From Papaver somniferum (Eukaryota; Streptophyta; Magnoliopsida; Ranunculales; Papaveraceae), in assembly GCF_003573695.1 (NCBI RefSeq), contig NC_039363.1, positions 160,606,406 through 160,670,405 of the forward strand: a DNA stretch of 64,000 nucleotides. Direction: 5' to 3'. A program made the position numbers and the translations under genes. Shown piece after piece: positions 45,518-57,150 of the stretch. The notes under the pieces are model-generated. The model did not search any database, was not told the DNA's origin, and saw nothing but the letters and a program-made list of their open reading frames with translations. The stretch's first letter is position 1. Every line of letters starts with the position of its first letter.

Positions 45518-47591
45518 TGTTGATGGTGTTTTTTAGTTTAGGGACAAAATTTTAAAACCCCATATTTTAGTATGCTGTCATCCTGCAAAGGAACATGAGT
45601 CATTTGAAAGTGATGAGTGCACAAACCTTTTCACTTACATATGTATTGAGCAATTCAACATATTTATGAAATTTATCCAGAATGGTGCGTGAAGCAACAA
45701 TCCCAGATATTCTGTAAATTTTAACCTATCACATTATTCGCTAATGCATGGCCTGTCTAGTATTTTCTATGCTATGTTCCCAACCGAACTCTCAATATTA
45801 GCATGACATGATGATTAACGTTCACTCACAGCGGAGTAGCATAAATCTCCCGAAGTGTCAGTATTGAGACCTGCATGAAAACACTCATATAGGCTACACC
45901 ATCCTCTGAAAAAGAGATCATCGTGTTAACATGCCTTTTAATTGAAAGTTAGCGCGATCGAACGCGTTTAAATTCCTTAAGGAAAATATGGATTGTTCAT
46001 ATCAGTCTCAAAAATGATCACGGCCACACGATTTGGCCGCGCAATTTAGCAAGCATAGACTACTCCTGGAAGAACTAGGCAATCACCGTATTGACCACCG
46101 GCTGGCCCACTAGTGCCCTAGTCGATCGAGTCTTATTTTGTTCATTCACAAGCGCTTCAAACGTTAACCCAAACATGAGTGTTCGCGCTACTTGAAAATA
46201 GCTCAAACGAGCTGAGACCGGCAAAAATGGTCTCAAAACGCATCGCATCCGTCCAACTTAGCCGGCCTAGTTGTACGGCTTGGATCGCATCTTGAACGAT
46301 CAAAAAAGCGCTGACATGGACATTTGCATCCCAACATCTCCCTTGGTCAATCGACTTGCCTGCAGCAAGTCTATAGGGCGTTAAATCGTTTTCCCAAACT
46401 AGACCGAACATGTTATTTCAAAAACCCTAATTTTGGTTTGCGGCAGTATGCTACTATCGCAAATTGATCACGACCATCCATCTTCGCCAGCCAAATCGAG
46501 TGGCTTAGATCAAATTTTAGGTGGCCCAGGAGATGTCAGCATGCTCACCGGCAACCCACCTAAAATTGCGTCAACGACAATATGTAACTGCTGCAAATCA
46601 TCTCATCCATCCAACTTTGCTAGCCAAGTTGGATGGTGTAGATTTATTTTTCAGAAAACCAACAGGGTAGCACTGTGATCACCGACCACCCTCCTTCACA
46701 GGGAGCGACCGACAAAGCAATAGCTGGTCCCTAGAGATACTAAACAATTACTCAAAAGAGGTCGGTCATGCTACCTTTTAAGACGCTCAATCCACGACTG
46801 ATTCAATCGAGCTCTAAAAGAATGATGCTTCTTGCACATCGATTATTTTCAGCTGCTTAATTAAAAGCGATGCTTCATACACATCGATTATAAGCGATGT
46901 TGTATAAATATTGGTTTCACAAATAAATTATTATTTAACCTAAAAGCACTATGTGCTGATTTTAGCGGCAAGTCTCATGACTTGACCCATTCACTCGAGA
47001 CATCAAACATGTGACAAACTGGGGATTGCTCACTGGGGTATGCTCACTGGAGGTTTACAGAGTGAGGCGTGCAACGCGTCTATTACGAGAAAGTGTCAGA
47101 AAAGACGGACGGTTAATATTAATGAGAGTAGTGGGTGAACGTATGATCAGTCTTCCCTCATAACGGAAACACGATGATTACCACCTTCTGCACAACTCTG
47201 CTTCTTCATTATTTAACTTCCTCCACTTCCTATGAGATCAGGGTGCGCTCGATGACTTATATAAATAGGTTTTCAACCTATTTCAACAGAACACAAGTAT
47301 CCAGAAACCATTTTCTGATACAAGTCATAAAACAACCACACCTTCATAATTCAACATTCTGATCTCAAACACCTTCTTCGCTTCCCTCTCTAAGATCAAC
47401 CCTTCTCCTTCACCTTGTGACTGAATTGAATATGGAACAACTATTTCTTGGTTTAGGCCAGAGTCTTACAGATTGATCTCTCGAATCTAAAAGTACTCCC
47501 GTGCAGTGCATTTGTTTAGGGTTTGAATTCGTTTCTCGTCAACACACCCAAATTTACCAAAAACAGCAGAATCAGTTTTTACCCCAAAACA
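45518..47591 (+). repeat. E7 3' LTR (2.07 kb)
   Basis: It starts TGTTGATGGTGT and ends ...TTTTTACCCCAAAACA before GACAC. It aligns with the 5' LTR throughout except for the ~86 bp deletion near 46560. TATA box at 47258-47267. Confidence 0.85.
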
Positions 47592-47596
47592 GACAC
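47592..47596. repeat. Target-site duplication of E7, right
   Basis: GACAC, the exact copy of 38568-38572; the E6 LTR resumes with GCATCA. Confidence 0.9.
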
Positions 47597-47602
47597 GCAT
47601 CA
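47597..47602 (+). repeat. E6 5' LTR, last bases
   Basis: GCATCA ends the LTR five bases before the primer site; E1 and E2 LTRs also end CATCA. Confidence 0.75.
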
Positions 47603-47607
47603 AATTT

Positions 47608-47625
47608 TGGCGCCGCAGCCGGGGA
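47608..47625 (+). other. E6 primer-binding site, tRNA-Asp
   Basis: TGGCGCCGCAGCCGGGGA matches 16 of 18 positions of the tRNA-Asp 3' complement used by Athila elements. Confidence 0.85.
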
Positions 47626-47832
47626 GCAGTCGGTAGCTTTAGTTGTTTCTTTTAGTTTTATTTTGTTTTTAGATTTTCATTTTTTTTATATTTGTTTTCT
47701 AGATTTGTGGTTTCAGGTACTTAATCCCTGGCACCGAAATAGTGGGATTACCCAAGGTGCGGAATTCAAACTCGCAAGGGAAAAGTATTATAATCACATC
47801 AATAGTCGGAACAAGAACCTTATACATAAAAG

Positions 47833-49480
47833 ATGGTTAATACAAACGACGAGAGAAATCCTCCACCTCATGAGAGGAAGTTGGGAGAGTTGACATCTCC
47901 ATGCTTAGATTCGCAACCACTGTGCATTACAATCACTAACCCAGTGGAGCTGAAGTCGAATCTAATTCATCATATAAAAAAGTTCAAGGGACATCGAGGT
48001 GAAAATCTAAATCGACACCTTCAGCAGTTCCAGAACAAGATGACAAGTCTAAGGCATGCAACCGCAGTGATATGGCTATGCTACAAGCATTTCCATTCTC
48101 ATTGGAAGATTTAGCAGAAGAATGGTTGTATTATCTTCCCCCATGGAGTATTACAACATGGACTAAAACGAAGAAGATATTTCTGGAGAAGTATTTTCTT
48201 GCTTCCAAAGCGGCATCCGTTCGTAAAGAGATTAGTGGCATTCTACAGATGTCTTGGGAGTCTTTACATGAATATTGGGAGAGATATAAGAGGTTGTTGG
48301 CAAGATTCCCATACCATAATATATCCCCAACACTCATCATTCAGTATTTCTATGAAGGATTACTTCCAGAACGGAGGAAATGGATTGATGCAGCCGCAGG
48401 GGGTACACTTACCGAGAAGACACTCTCGCAGGCAACCATTTTGATTGAGAGTATGGCTGCCAACACTCAACAATTCTACACCAGAAACAACTCTAATGTC
48501 GGAAAACTTAGCGAAATGTGAGAGTCTGTACAATCAGAGCAACGGATGAACAACATAGAGAAGGTAGTACAACGAATGGCAGCAATGATTATTCCTACTT
48601 ATGAAAAAGATTCTGAACAGGTGAATGTTGTGTTCCCTAATCAGAGGTCAATGTATGATCCCTAATCTAACACTTATAATCCAGGTTGGAAAGATCACCC
48701 AAATTTCAGTTATGCAAATCAGCAAGCTGCAGCTCCTAATCCTTATGGGTGACAAAGTAGTTTTCAACAACCACAGTTCCGACCACAACCTCCACCTCAG
48801 CCTCAACAGCAGACTCAAAATTCTAGTTTAGAGGAGATGATGAAAATGATGATGCAAATGCTCAGTGTCAAGATACAATTCTGCAAAAACAATATATGGC
48901 TATAAAGGACTTGCAAGCTCAAATTGGACAGTTGGCTACATACATGAATGAACTAAAATCACAAAATTCGACAAAGTTACGATCACAAAATTTTGTGAAT
49001 CCAAGAGAGAATGTAAATGTTATGCTTTTGAGGAGTGGGAAGCAAACAGAAGAGCCAAAACAACAAGAAAAGGTTAGTCACGACTAAGAAAAGGAAGTAG
49101 ATATGGAAACTATTCCAAAGGAAAATCCAACTTCAACCGTCCAACCTAAGGACATGGTTCCTACTTAAACCATACCACCTCCTTTTCCTAATCGTTTTGC
49201 CAAGTCAAAGAAGTAAGCTCTAGACAAGTAGATTATGGATATTTTCATCAAGGTGCATATCAATATTCCATTTATTGAGGCCATCAGAATGGTACCCAGG
49301 TATGCCAAGGTTCCAAAGGATTTGTGCACAAGGAAGGATAGGCTGATTGCTAACGAGGCCACTCAAGTGGGAGAAAGTGTGTCAGCTGTGTTGCTAAAGA
49401 AGATGCCTGTAAAGTGTAAAGATCCTGGTGGTTTTACAGTGCCAATTACTATTAGTGACAAACGGTTTGAGCGTGATTAG
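47833..49480 (+). pseudogene. gag: E6 gag (Athila type), broken
   Basis: Gag begins at ATG 47833 and shifts frame near 48066-48072. The core continues in the second frame with FPFSLEDLAEEWLYYLPPWSITTW, FLEKYFLASKAASVRKEI and YWERYKRLLARFPYHNI, then stops at 48519-48521. Pro/Gln-rich and Met-rich segments (PQPPPQPQQQTQ, EEMMKMMMQML) and KDLQAQIGQLA...LRSGK follow in further frames with several stops (for example near 49085). These are typical features of the Athila gag-to-protease region. A last stop at 49478-49480 lies directly before the protease active site. Confidence 0.85.
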
Positions 49481-49816
49481 CTTGATTTGGGAGCTTCCAT
49501 AAGCGTGATGTCAGCGGATGTTTATGATTCTTTGATTCTGGGACCTTTAAAGAAGACACGAATTATCATTCAATTAGCTAATAAGTCTAATATATATCTT
49601 AAGGGACTTGTGGAAGACGTGTTGGTACAAGTGAATGAACTAATCTTTCCAGTTGATTTCTTTGTTATGGATATGCAGAATGGGGACAATTGTTCGTTTA
49701 CTTCATTACTTCTTGGGAGACCATTTATGAAGACTGCTAAGACGAATATTGATTGTGATACTTGGGCACTCACTTTGGATTTTGACAAAGAGGTTATATG
49801 CTTCAAAAAAAATTGA
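49481..49816 (+). pseudogene. E6 aspartic protease
   Basis: The open frame starts LDLGASISVMS, whose active-site Asp codon is 49484-49486, one codon after the in-frame TAG. Then come VDFFVMDM and LLLGRPFMKTAKT, the conserved C-terminal motif, ending ...ICFKKN. Length and motif order fit an Athila protease, which would cut gag and pol. Nothing in the domain itself is broken, but it is cut off from gag by the stop and from RT by a stop at 49814-49816. Confidence 0.8.
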
Positions 49817-49886
49817 AGCTATGCGTTATCCAAGTGATATCCATTCCGCATTTTCTGTTGATGTTATTGGTTCGTTGGCACAATAA

Positions 49887-51338
49887 ATGTTTGCTTTGAT
49901 AAACGAAGATGAACTTGAATCTGTGTTACAAAATAGCATTGATTTGGATGTGCTTGGCATGCCTAACTTGGACGTTGATATTCCCAAGGAGTTTTTTGAG
50001 ACATGTGGTGCTTTATCGACATCACAAGAAGGTATAACAGGTAATATTTCATATATCTCTTTACCTGTAACTGATGAAGTTCCTTTACCTTCTATTGTGC
50101 AGGCACCTAAATTAGAACTGAAACCTCTACCTGATCATTTAAAGTACGCTTACTTGGGTGATGGGGAAGAGCTTCCAGTCATTATTGCAAATAATCTCAC
50201 AAGAATACAGGAAGAACGCCTCCTTAGGGTTCTGAAAGAGCACAAAACAACCGTTGGTTGGACAATCGCTGACATCAAAGGCATTAGTCCAGCTATGTGC
50301 ATGCATAGGATCCTTATGGAAGATGATATAGAGCGAGTACGTGATTCTCAGCGTAGACTTAACCCACCAATGATGGAGGTCGTGAAGAAAGAGATCCTCA
50401 AATTACTAAGTGTGGGGGTGATTTACCCAATTTATGAAATCAAATGGGTTAGACTGGTGAAAGTGGTACCTAAGAAATCAGGTGTCACTGTTGTTAGAAA
50501 TCAAGATGATGAACTTTTTCCTACAAGATTTCAAACAGGATGGCGAGTGTGCATAGACTACATAAAGCTCAATTCGGCTACCCGCAAGGATCACTTTCCT
50601 TTGCCTTTCATTGATCATATGTTAGAGAGGTTAGCTGGAGATTCTCATTATTGCCTTTTGGATGGTTATTCGGTCTACAATCAAATTGTTATTACAACAG
50701 ATAATCAAGAGAAGACTACTTTCACTTGTCCTTTCAGTACATTTGCATAGTGAAGAATGTCGTTTGGTCTTTGCAATACACATGCCACTTTTCAGAGATG
50801 TATGGTCAGTATATTTTCTGATTATGTGGAAAACATCATTGAGGTATTTATGGACGACTTTAGTGTTTATGGAGATTCATTTCATATTTGTTTAAATAAT
50901 CTTGAACTTGTGCTAAAAAGATGCATAGACACTAATCTTGTTTTAAATTGGGAGAAATGTCACTTTATAGTAAACCATGGAATTGTGCTTGGTCACATCG
51001 TGTCCACTCAAGGGCTCGATGTAGAAAATCCAAAGATAGAATTGATCAGGAACTTACAATACACCACTTCGGTAAGGGAAATTCGCTCGTTTCTTGGTCA
51101 TACAGGTTTTTATAGGAGGTTTATCAAAGATTTCTCCAAAATCTCAATGCCAATGTGCAAATTGTTGCAAAAAGAGGTCGCCTTTAACTCCGACCAGGAG
51201 TGTAAGGATGCCTTTAATAAATTGAAGGATTTTTTTACTACTGCACCAATTATTAAGTCACCTGACTGGAGTTTGTCATTCGAGTTAATGTGTATGCAAG
51301 TGATTATGCAGTCGGAGTTGTTTTGGGTCAAAAAGTAG
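49887..51338 (+). pseudogene. E6 reverse transcriptase
   Basis: One frame with a single TAG at 50748-50750. Motifs in order: CMHRILMEDD, QRRLNPPMMEVVKKEILKLL, GWRVCIDYIKLNSATRKDHFPLPF (here GWRVCIDYIKLN and DHFPLPF), DGYSVYNQI, then after the stop MSFGLCNTHATFQRCM, FMDDFSVYG with catalytic Asp-Asp codons 50853-50858, and FLGHTGFYRRFIKDFSKI. These are the Athila-type RT fingers, palm and thumb. The catalytic pair is intact. The linking Pro of MPFGL and Ala of NAPATF are changed to Ser and His. A one-base loss near 51293 shifts the frame into RNase H. Confidence 0.9.
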
Positions 51339-53012
51339 ACAAGAGGTCACATGTGATTTATTATGAATCACAAACCCTAAACGAGGCTCAAACTAATTAT
51401 TCTACTACTGAGAAAGAGTTGTTGGCTATATTATTTACATTAGAGAAATTCAGATCTTATTTGGTGGGTACCAATGTGATTCTATATTTTGATCATGCAG
51501 CACTACGGTACCTATTGAAAAAGAAGGAGGCTAATCCAAGACTCATACGTTGGATTCTTTTGCTGCAAGAATTCAAAATGGAAATTAGAGATAAGAAAGG
51601 TATTGAGAATACAGTTTCCGATCATCTTAGTAGACTTGTTGTTTCCGAAGAAGAACTCCCCTTACAGGATCGTTTTCCAGACGAACAACTTTTCTCGATT
51701 GAAGAATCAACACCTTGGTATGCTGATATAGTGAACTATTTGGTTACAAGGAAAGTACCTAGTACGATGTCTAATTTTCAAACGCTAAAGCTTAATAAAA
51801 TAGCCAAGCAATATGTGTGGGACGAGCCATACTTGTGGAAATATGGTGCTGATCAAATTATTCACATGTGCGTACCAAACTCTGAATTTCAGTCAATTCT
51901 ATTTTTTTGTCATTCTTATGCTTGTGGTAGTCACTTTGGTGCAAAATGTACCGCTATTAAAGTCCTTGAGAGTGGCTTTCATTGGCCTACCCTATTTGAG
52001 GATGCATATGTTTTTTGCAAATCTTGTGATAGATGTCAACGAACAGGCAATCTAGGTGCTCGAAATCAAATGCCACTCAATCCTATTCTCACTGTCGAGA
52101 TTTTTGATGTGTGGGGCATTGATTTTATGGGTCCTTTTGTTAATTCAAATGGAAAATTTTATATACTTTTTGCTGTGGATTATGTTTCTAAATGGGTGGA
52201 AGATAAAGTCGCCCCTACTAATGATTCTCAAGTTTTTTGTGAGTTTGTAAAGGAATATATTTTCTATAGACATGGTACACCAAGAGTGGTTATCAGTGTT
52301 GGAGGCTCGCACTTCAAGAAATCCTTTCATGCCCTCCTCAAGAAGTACAACATTACACACAAGATTGGTACGCCGTATCACCCACAAACAAGTGGGCAAG
52401 CTGAAATTTCTAATCGTGAGATTAAGTCCATCCTTGAGAAAACCGTTAACACTACATAGAAGGATTAGAGTAATAGACTCAACAATGCACTTTGGGCATA
52501 TAGAACAGCATACAAGACACCGATTGGTATGTCTCCATATCAATTGGTTTATGGAAAAACTTGTCATCTCCCAGCTGAACTTGAGCATAAGGCATTATGG
52601 GCGGTAAAGATGTGCAACATGGATTATGAAAAGGCGGGGAAACAAAGGTAACTACAAATCAATGAGCTAGAGGAGATATGTAACGATGCTTACGAGAGTG
52701 CCCGTATATACAAGGAAAATATTAAGCTTTCCCACGACAATATGATTTCTCGAAAGAGTTTTGTTGTGGGACAAAAATTTTCTTTTATTTAATTCTCGTC
52801 TCCGTTTATTTCCTGGTAAGCTAAGGTCCCGATGGATTGGACCTTTTGTTGTTACTAATGTTTTTCCTCATGGTGCAGTTGAGATTACTGGTAGTAAAAC
52901 CGGGATAACATCCAAGGCCAACGGACATAGATTGAAGCCATATGACGAAAAATTCTATACCGAGAAGGTGGACGTGATTAGACTTCAAGATTTACCCCCT
53001 CTGGAGGAGTAG
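51290..53012 (+). pseudogene. E6 RNase H and integrase
   Basis: RNase [61 protein letters not shown]. Integrase: an HHCC zinc motif ([11 protein letters not shown] ... FCKSCDRCQ), first catalytic Asp in WGIDFMGPF, and third catalytic Glu in [11 protein letters not shown]. The second catalytic Asp is replaced: VISVGGSHF has Val at 52298-52300 where relatives have ISDGGSHF. Stops lie at 52457-52459, 52466-52468 and near 52648. The chromodomain-free C terminus continues [23 protein letters not shown] and, after a shift near 52765, SRWIGPFVVTNVFPHGAVEI and GHRLKPY to the stop at 53010-53012. Confidence 0.9.
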
Positions 53013-55034
53013 TAAGGAGAATGCCAAGTCGGGCTGACGACTTTAAACCAAGCGCTAAATAGGAGGCCACCCATAGGTTTTGTATCTTAAACCCTTTTAT
53101 TTATTTTTTGTTTTTATTGTTTTCATATCATATTTGCATCCCCATGTTTAATTTCATTGAGACCGGAATCTATTTTAGAAAATTATGACGAATACCTTTT
53201 CGTCAGAAAAATTCAGACTGCACGTAGTTCAGTCCAGAGACCATAACTATCAGACCGTATATCGAAATATTGTTCCCTTTAGACACTGTGTAGAAAACAC
53301 GTATATGAACAATTTTTGTGAAACGAAGTTTTCCAAATTCCTTACCAATTTCCACAGTTTTTGCGTTTTATCTGTTGTACGTCAGAACTAGAATTTTCAG
53401 TTTTACACATTGAGGACAATGTGAAGTTTAAGTGTGGGGGAGTATTTTGCATATAGATTTTTCAATTTTTTTGTACATATTTTCATGAAAAAGTCCAACA
53501 TGTAGTTAGTTTAGAGTCACATAGTATACATGTTGCTAAGATTACATCGAAATTCTCACAAGAGTGACTGAACTTAAAGATGCCAGAGAACGTGATCGGG
53601 TTTCTTGCTTGTTTAAGAGTTAAAGTTGGATTTAACCATGCCACTGGAAAATGAGGTGCAGACTGAATTCGGTATTAGAGTTGTGATCCCTTATAGTGGA
53701 GACTACCCATTGTTACATCATGTGAGGCACCGACCTTCAATTCTTAATTTGTACGTGTCTAAATATGTGTTTTACAGTGTGTCTCACCGTACGTTAACTC
53801 CAGGTAGAATGGTGAGCTACCCAACCTCCCACTAATAGAAGCACTTCTTTGATCTCTTAAGTGATATTTTATCAATCATGATGGTGACATCGAATTTCTA
53901 ATTTACATACCTCTTGTAATCTTCTTCGCACTTAGCACCATCCACTTTATCTCTCTCTACACTAACAGGTCCATAGAAACACCATCATCGTCAACAAGAG
54001 GAGCATCACAAATTCGAAGAAAATTTGAAGACGTTCAAGGTTTACAGGCAACGGTACAAAATATGAGCATATTTCAGATTCAAGTAAAGCAACAAGAAAG
54101 AATATAATTTCTACATGTTGAAGACTTATGTACAAGAGCGAAGATTATCAAGATGAGAGTTCAAGAAGTGTATGATATCAAGACATACAAGTTGTGAAGA
54201 ACAAGCGGTAAAGTACTTACTCCATGGCCTTTGTACTTGCAATTTTATTTTTTATCTTTATTTGTATTTGTTTTATTTTCTCTTGTCTTATTCAAAAAAA
54301 AAGACAAGAGAAAATTTCTTTAGGTTCATTACTAGTTTTATTATTTTGTTTTGTTTTCATTTTGTATTTATTTTATTTTTATTGTCTCAAAAAAAAAAGA
54401 CAAGAAAAAATCGTTGTATCATATTGTGGTTTGTTTTTTGTTTTGTTCTTTCAATAAAGCCAATGGAAGAAGAAATATTTACAATGAAGTTTCAAGCAAC
54501 AAGGATTTGATGAAAAAGAGTTACATTGTCAAGATTCTAAGAAGTTCAAGAGTTATCATCAAGAGTTGAAGACCGAAGACGTTTTCATGGATGTTGTGAG
54601 AGTGGTGCTAACTGCACGTCGAATGGATAATGAGGTAAGTAAGTATATTCCCACCTTCGTTAAGTGGATGATTTCCTTTCTTAGAGATCGTAGAAAAAAA
54701 AGGGTTTTCCAAATGATAAAAGATGTGGGTTTTGAAAACTATTCGGATGGCTTTTCCTTCCTACTATTCAACGTATCACATGACTCTCTCTTCATTCCTA
54801 CCTGGACATATGTGTGACCCATAAAAAAGTTGTTTATTATTGAGAGCAACTTCATAAAACCCTTTCTGGTGAGGCAGAGTCGAGACTTTCGATCACTCTC
54901 GCACCCGGATTCTTTCGATAAGGGATAGTTATTTCTCTCTCAACTTTTAAGGATGAGATTATGTTCATATATATGTCTAACTTCTTATGACTAGTGTGCA
55001 GAATCTCTATGTCTTCTTAACGCGTTGGATGTTA
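53013..55034 (+). other. E6 3' UTR, no firm gene
   Basis: It contains the Athila-type motif CATTGAGGACAATGTGAAG leading into a purine tract GAAGTTTAAGTGTGGGGGAG (to 53442). Next are two hairpin-forming copies of an AAGACAAGAGAAAAT motif at 54.27-54.42 kb. Short frames at 53.6 and 54.6 kb show no recognised domain. Athila elements can hold an env-like ORF here; I cannot see one. Confidence 0.5.
54275..54315. repeat. Perfect 15-bp inverted repeat in E6 3' UTR
   Basis: ATTTTCTCTTGTCTT (54275-54289) and AAGACAAGAGAAAAT (54301-54315) can pair around an 11-base A-rich loop. A second, imperfect version follows at about 54372-54410. Confidence 0.8.
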
Positions 55035-55604
55035 TCATTTGGATTGAGCTAGTAATGGCATGGATCAATAGAATGTTGAGTAATGATGTTGTGAGCGATG
55101 GAGGATTGCAGCAAGAAGGTACACGAGCTGCAGAGTTTGCTAAGGATCGAACATGGAGATTAGTTGAGGTCTTATAGCTGTTGAGAAGTAGAATATTTGG
55201 CTTGCTTCCATTGTTAATTGTGACTGGCAGTTGACGGATATCGATGGAGAAAGTGAATATTTTTGGCATGGTGGGTTTCTGTTCATTGCTCGATGGTTGT
55301 TTACAAGGTCTGAAGAAGTCGAGAATCTCATGAGGGTACAACGAGAGACACAGGGAGAATGCTCATTCGAGGATTGATGTAGATGTGATAATCATGATTG
55401 TCATGGTAAATCTATTTCAAGCTCAGGAGGTGAAGTGCTGGAAGGAGATAGTCTCGAGAGAAACCAAAACTAATGGTTGTAGTTGAACGAGACGCGGGTG
55501 GAGCTTTCGCAATGACAGAGATGACGATGATGGAGTCTGTTGATACCATAGCAGCGTCGAGACTGAATGAAGAATAACAGGTTGCTGGTGAAGATGAAGT
55601 GAGA
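55035..55604 (+). repeat. LTR-like fragment related to the E6 5' LTR
   Basis: It aligns with 36545-37105 of the E6 LTR (TAATGGCATGGATCAAT, GAGCGATGGAGGATTGCAG, TTGGCAGTTGACGGATATCG-type blocks), with many substitutions and small indels. It could be the remains of the E6 3' LTR or of another copy. The first ~410 bp of the LTR are not found in front of it. It ends abruptly at a copia LTR. Confidence 0.7.
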
Positions 55605-56109
55605 GTCTCATTCTTTGTGCTTCCACAATATCTTGTTCTACTACCATACAGTTAAGATTATTGTGAGGTGATTGATATCACTGGGATGTTCTTCGGGAAT
55701 ATAAGTCCGGTGTATCAATTTGTTCATGTTCACCTTGATTCATCAAAATACGAAACAAAAATTCGTAGGTATTTCTGTGGGAGACAGATTTATCTATTCA
55801 ATAGATTTTTCTGTGTGAGACAAATTTGTTTCTCAAGTCTTAGTTGTGGGTGAGATCAGCTAAGGGAATCAAGTGCGTAGAGTCTTGCTGGGACTCAGAG
55901 GCGTAAGAAACGTGAATGTACCTTAATCAATGTGAGATTGGTTAGGGCTCAACTACATTCCAGTCTGAAGTTAACTTGTAGTAGGCTAGAGTCTGTTGCG
56001 GCTTAATACAGTGTGGTGTTCAAATCTGGACCAGGTCCCGAGGTTTTTATCAATTTGCGGTTTCCTCGTTAACAAAACGTATGGTGTCTGTGTTATTTCT
56101 TTCTCATAT
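55605..56109 (+). repeat. Copia LTR fragment (E3 family, plus strand)
   Basis: It matches 34265-34770 of the solo LTR E5, from GTCTCAT...CCACAATATCTTG to GGTGTCTGTGTTATTTCTT. It is truncated on the left and interrupted on the right by E8; the remaining part would lie beyond the window. Confidence 0.8.
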
Positions 56110-56504
56110 TGTGGATGGGGAAAAAAGGTTTGCTGGTTTTTTAGGGAATGAGGGAATCACCGTGCGATGGAGATTCCTCGAACCGACCAAACTGTTCAAC
56201 CTCACACAGATGCACTGCAAAGGGAGTGCTTAGATTCGGGAGATCAATCTGTAGGACTCCGGCCTAAACCAATTCCATGGACGTTCCAGAGTCAATTCGG
56301 TCGCAAAGAGGGATATGGGTTGATCTGTAGGAGGGAAGCTGAGAATTGTGTGGGATCAGTGATGATCAAGGATTGTGGATGTGTTGAAGGTTTCTGCAAT
56401 TTTTGGTGAACTTTCGAAGTTGAGTTCTGTGAATAAGTTTTTATCGAGTTGTTGACGAATGATGATCGATGATGATAATGATGATGTTGTCCTTGATTTG
56501 GACT

Positions 56505-56512
56505 TATTTATA
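56505..56512 (-). promoter_or_regulatory. TATA box in E8 LTR
   Basis: TATTTATA on the plus strand, TATAAATA on the minus strand, 395 bp from the LTR 3' end, close to the 330 bp spacing in E7. Confidence 0.45.
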
Positions 56513-56882
56513 TTGCAAGAATGATGAACACCCTGATCCCTGTAAGTGCGACGGTTTCTTGAGTGAAAGAGTGGGAAAGTGGGAGATCGTGGTGAAACCA
56601 GTTCCAGGTAGTGCGGAGACTTGGTTGATCACTCACCCACTACTTTTCTAACTCCTCCAACCGTTGACACGACTTACTCACATTTCTCTTTGTGGATGAA
56701 TCCACGTGTTGTAGGCCGCCAGACCAAAACCCTAAGTGATATCCTCCATTTGTGACGTGATTGATGTCTCACGAATCGTGGAGTCTGCATGACAGACGTG
56801 CATTTAATTAATCATGTTGACTGATTTAGACAATGAGTCTAGGTTTTGTTGAATTGAGCATGAATGACGAATTGCTCAGTGG

Positions 56883-57150
56883 AACATTCGAGTAACTGAG
56901 CAAGTAATGCTCGATGAAGTACTGGGTGTTGATGGTTGGATCAACATTCGAGCAATTGAGCAAGTATTGTGAACTACTGAATATTATTGATAACTGGGCA
57001 ATTGAGCAACTGAATATTGATAGTTGGATCAATATTAGAGCAATTGAGTAATTGCTCAATTCGACGGATTACTGATAAATTACTGAATATTGATAGTTAG
57101 ATCAATATTCGAGCAATTGAGCAAGTACTGCTCGATTCGACGGATTATTT
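56883..57150. repeat. Tandem repeats, E8 LTR block 1
   Basis: Units of about 80 bp contain TGATAGTTGGATCAATATT and GAGCAATTGAGCAAGTA, at least three times with variation. Confidence 0.7.

Larger units (their letters stand above)
38573..47591 (+). mobile_element. E7: Tat-like Ty3 non-autonomous element with antisense ORF
   Basis: Both LTRs start TGTTGATGGTG. The element is flanked by perfect 5 bp duplications GACAC (38568-38572 and 47592-47596). Internal order is primer site, gag, the C-terminal end of protease fused to the end of pol, 3' region with an antisense ORF, and purine tract. RT, RNase H and integrase are missing. The landing site is the last few bases of the E6 5' LTR, eleven bases from the E6 internal region. 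Gag and the antisense ORF suggest the Tat group of Ty3 elements, in which extra ORFs, some antisense, are known. Confidence 0.9.
36130..55034 (+). mobile_element. E6: Athila-lineage Ty3 retrotransposon with full pol, degenerate; split by E7
   Basis: The 5' LTR is 36130-38572 and 47597-47602, followed by a tRNA-Asp primer site, gag, protease, RT, RNase H, integrase and a long 3' UTR. The protein motifs and their order are those of the Athila lineage. It inserted into the C0 5' LTR after GAGCT (36125-36129). The 3' end is unclear: a purine tract at 53424-53442 is followed by 13 bases also found near the 5' LTR start, then sequence unlike the 5' LTR. I therefore place the end before the LTR-like fragment at 55035. 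All coding regions carry stops or frameshifts. Confidence 0.8.

Noticed and set aside
53424..53480. E6 3' LTR start right after the purine tract
   Set aside because: Only 13 bases (TATTTTGCATATA) match the 5' LTR start region and the similarity ends there, so I did not annotate a 3' LTR here.
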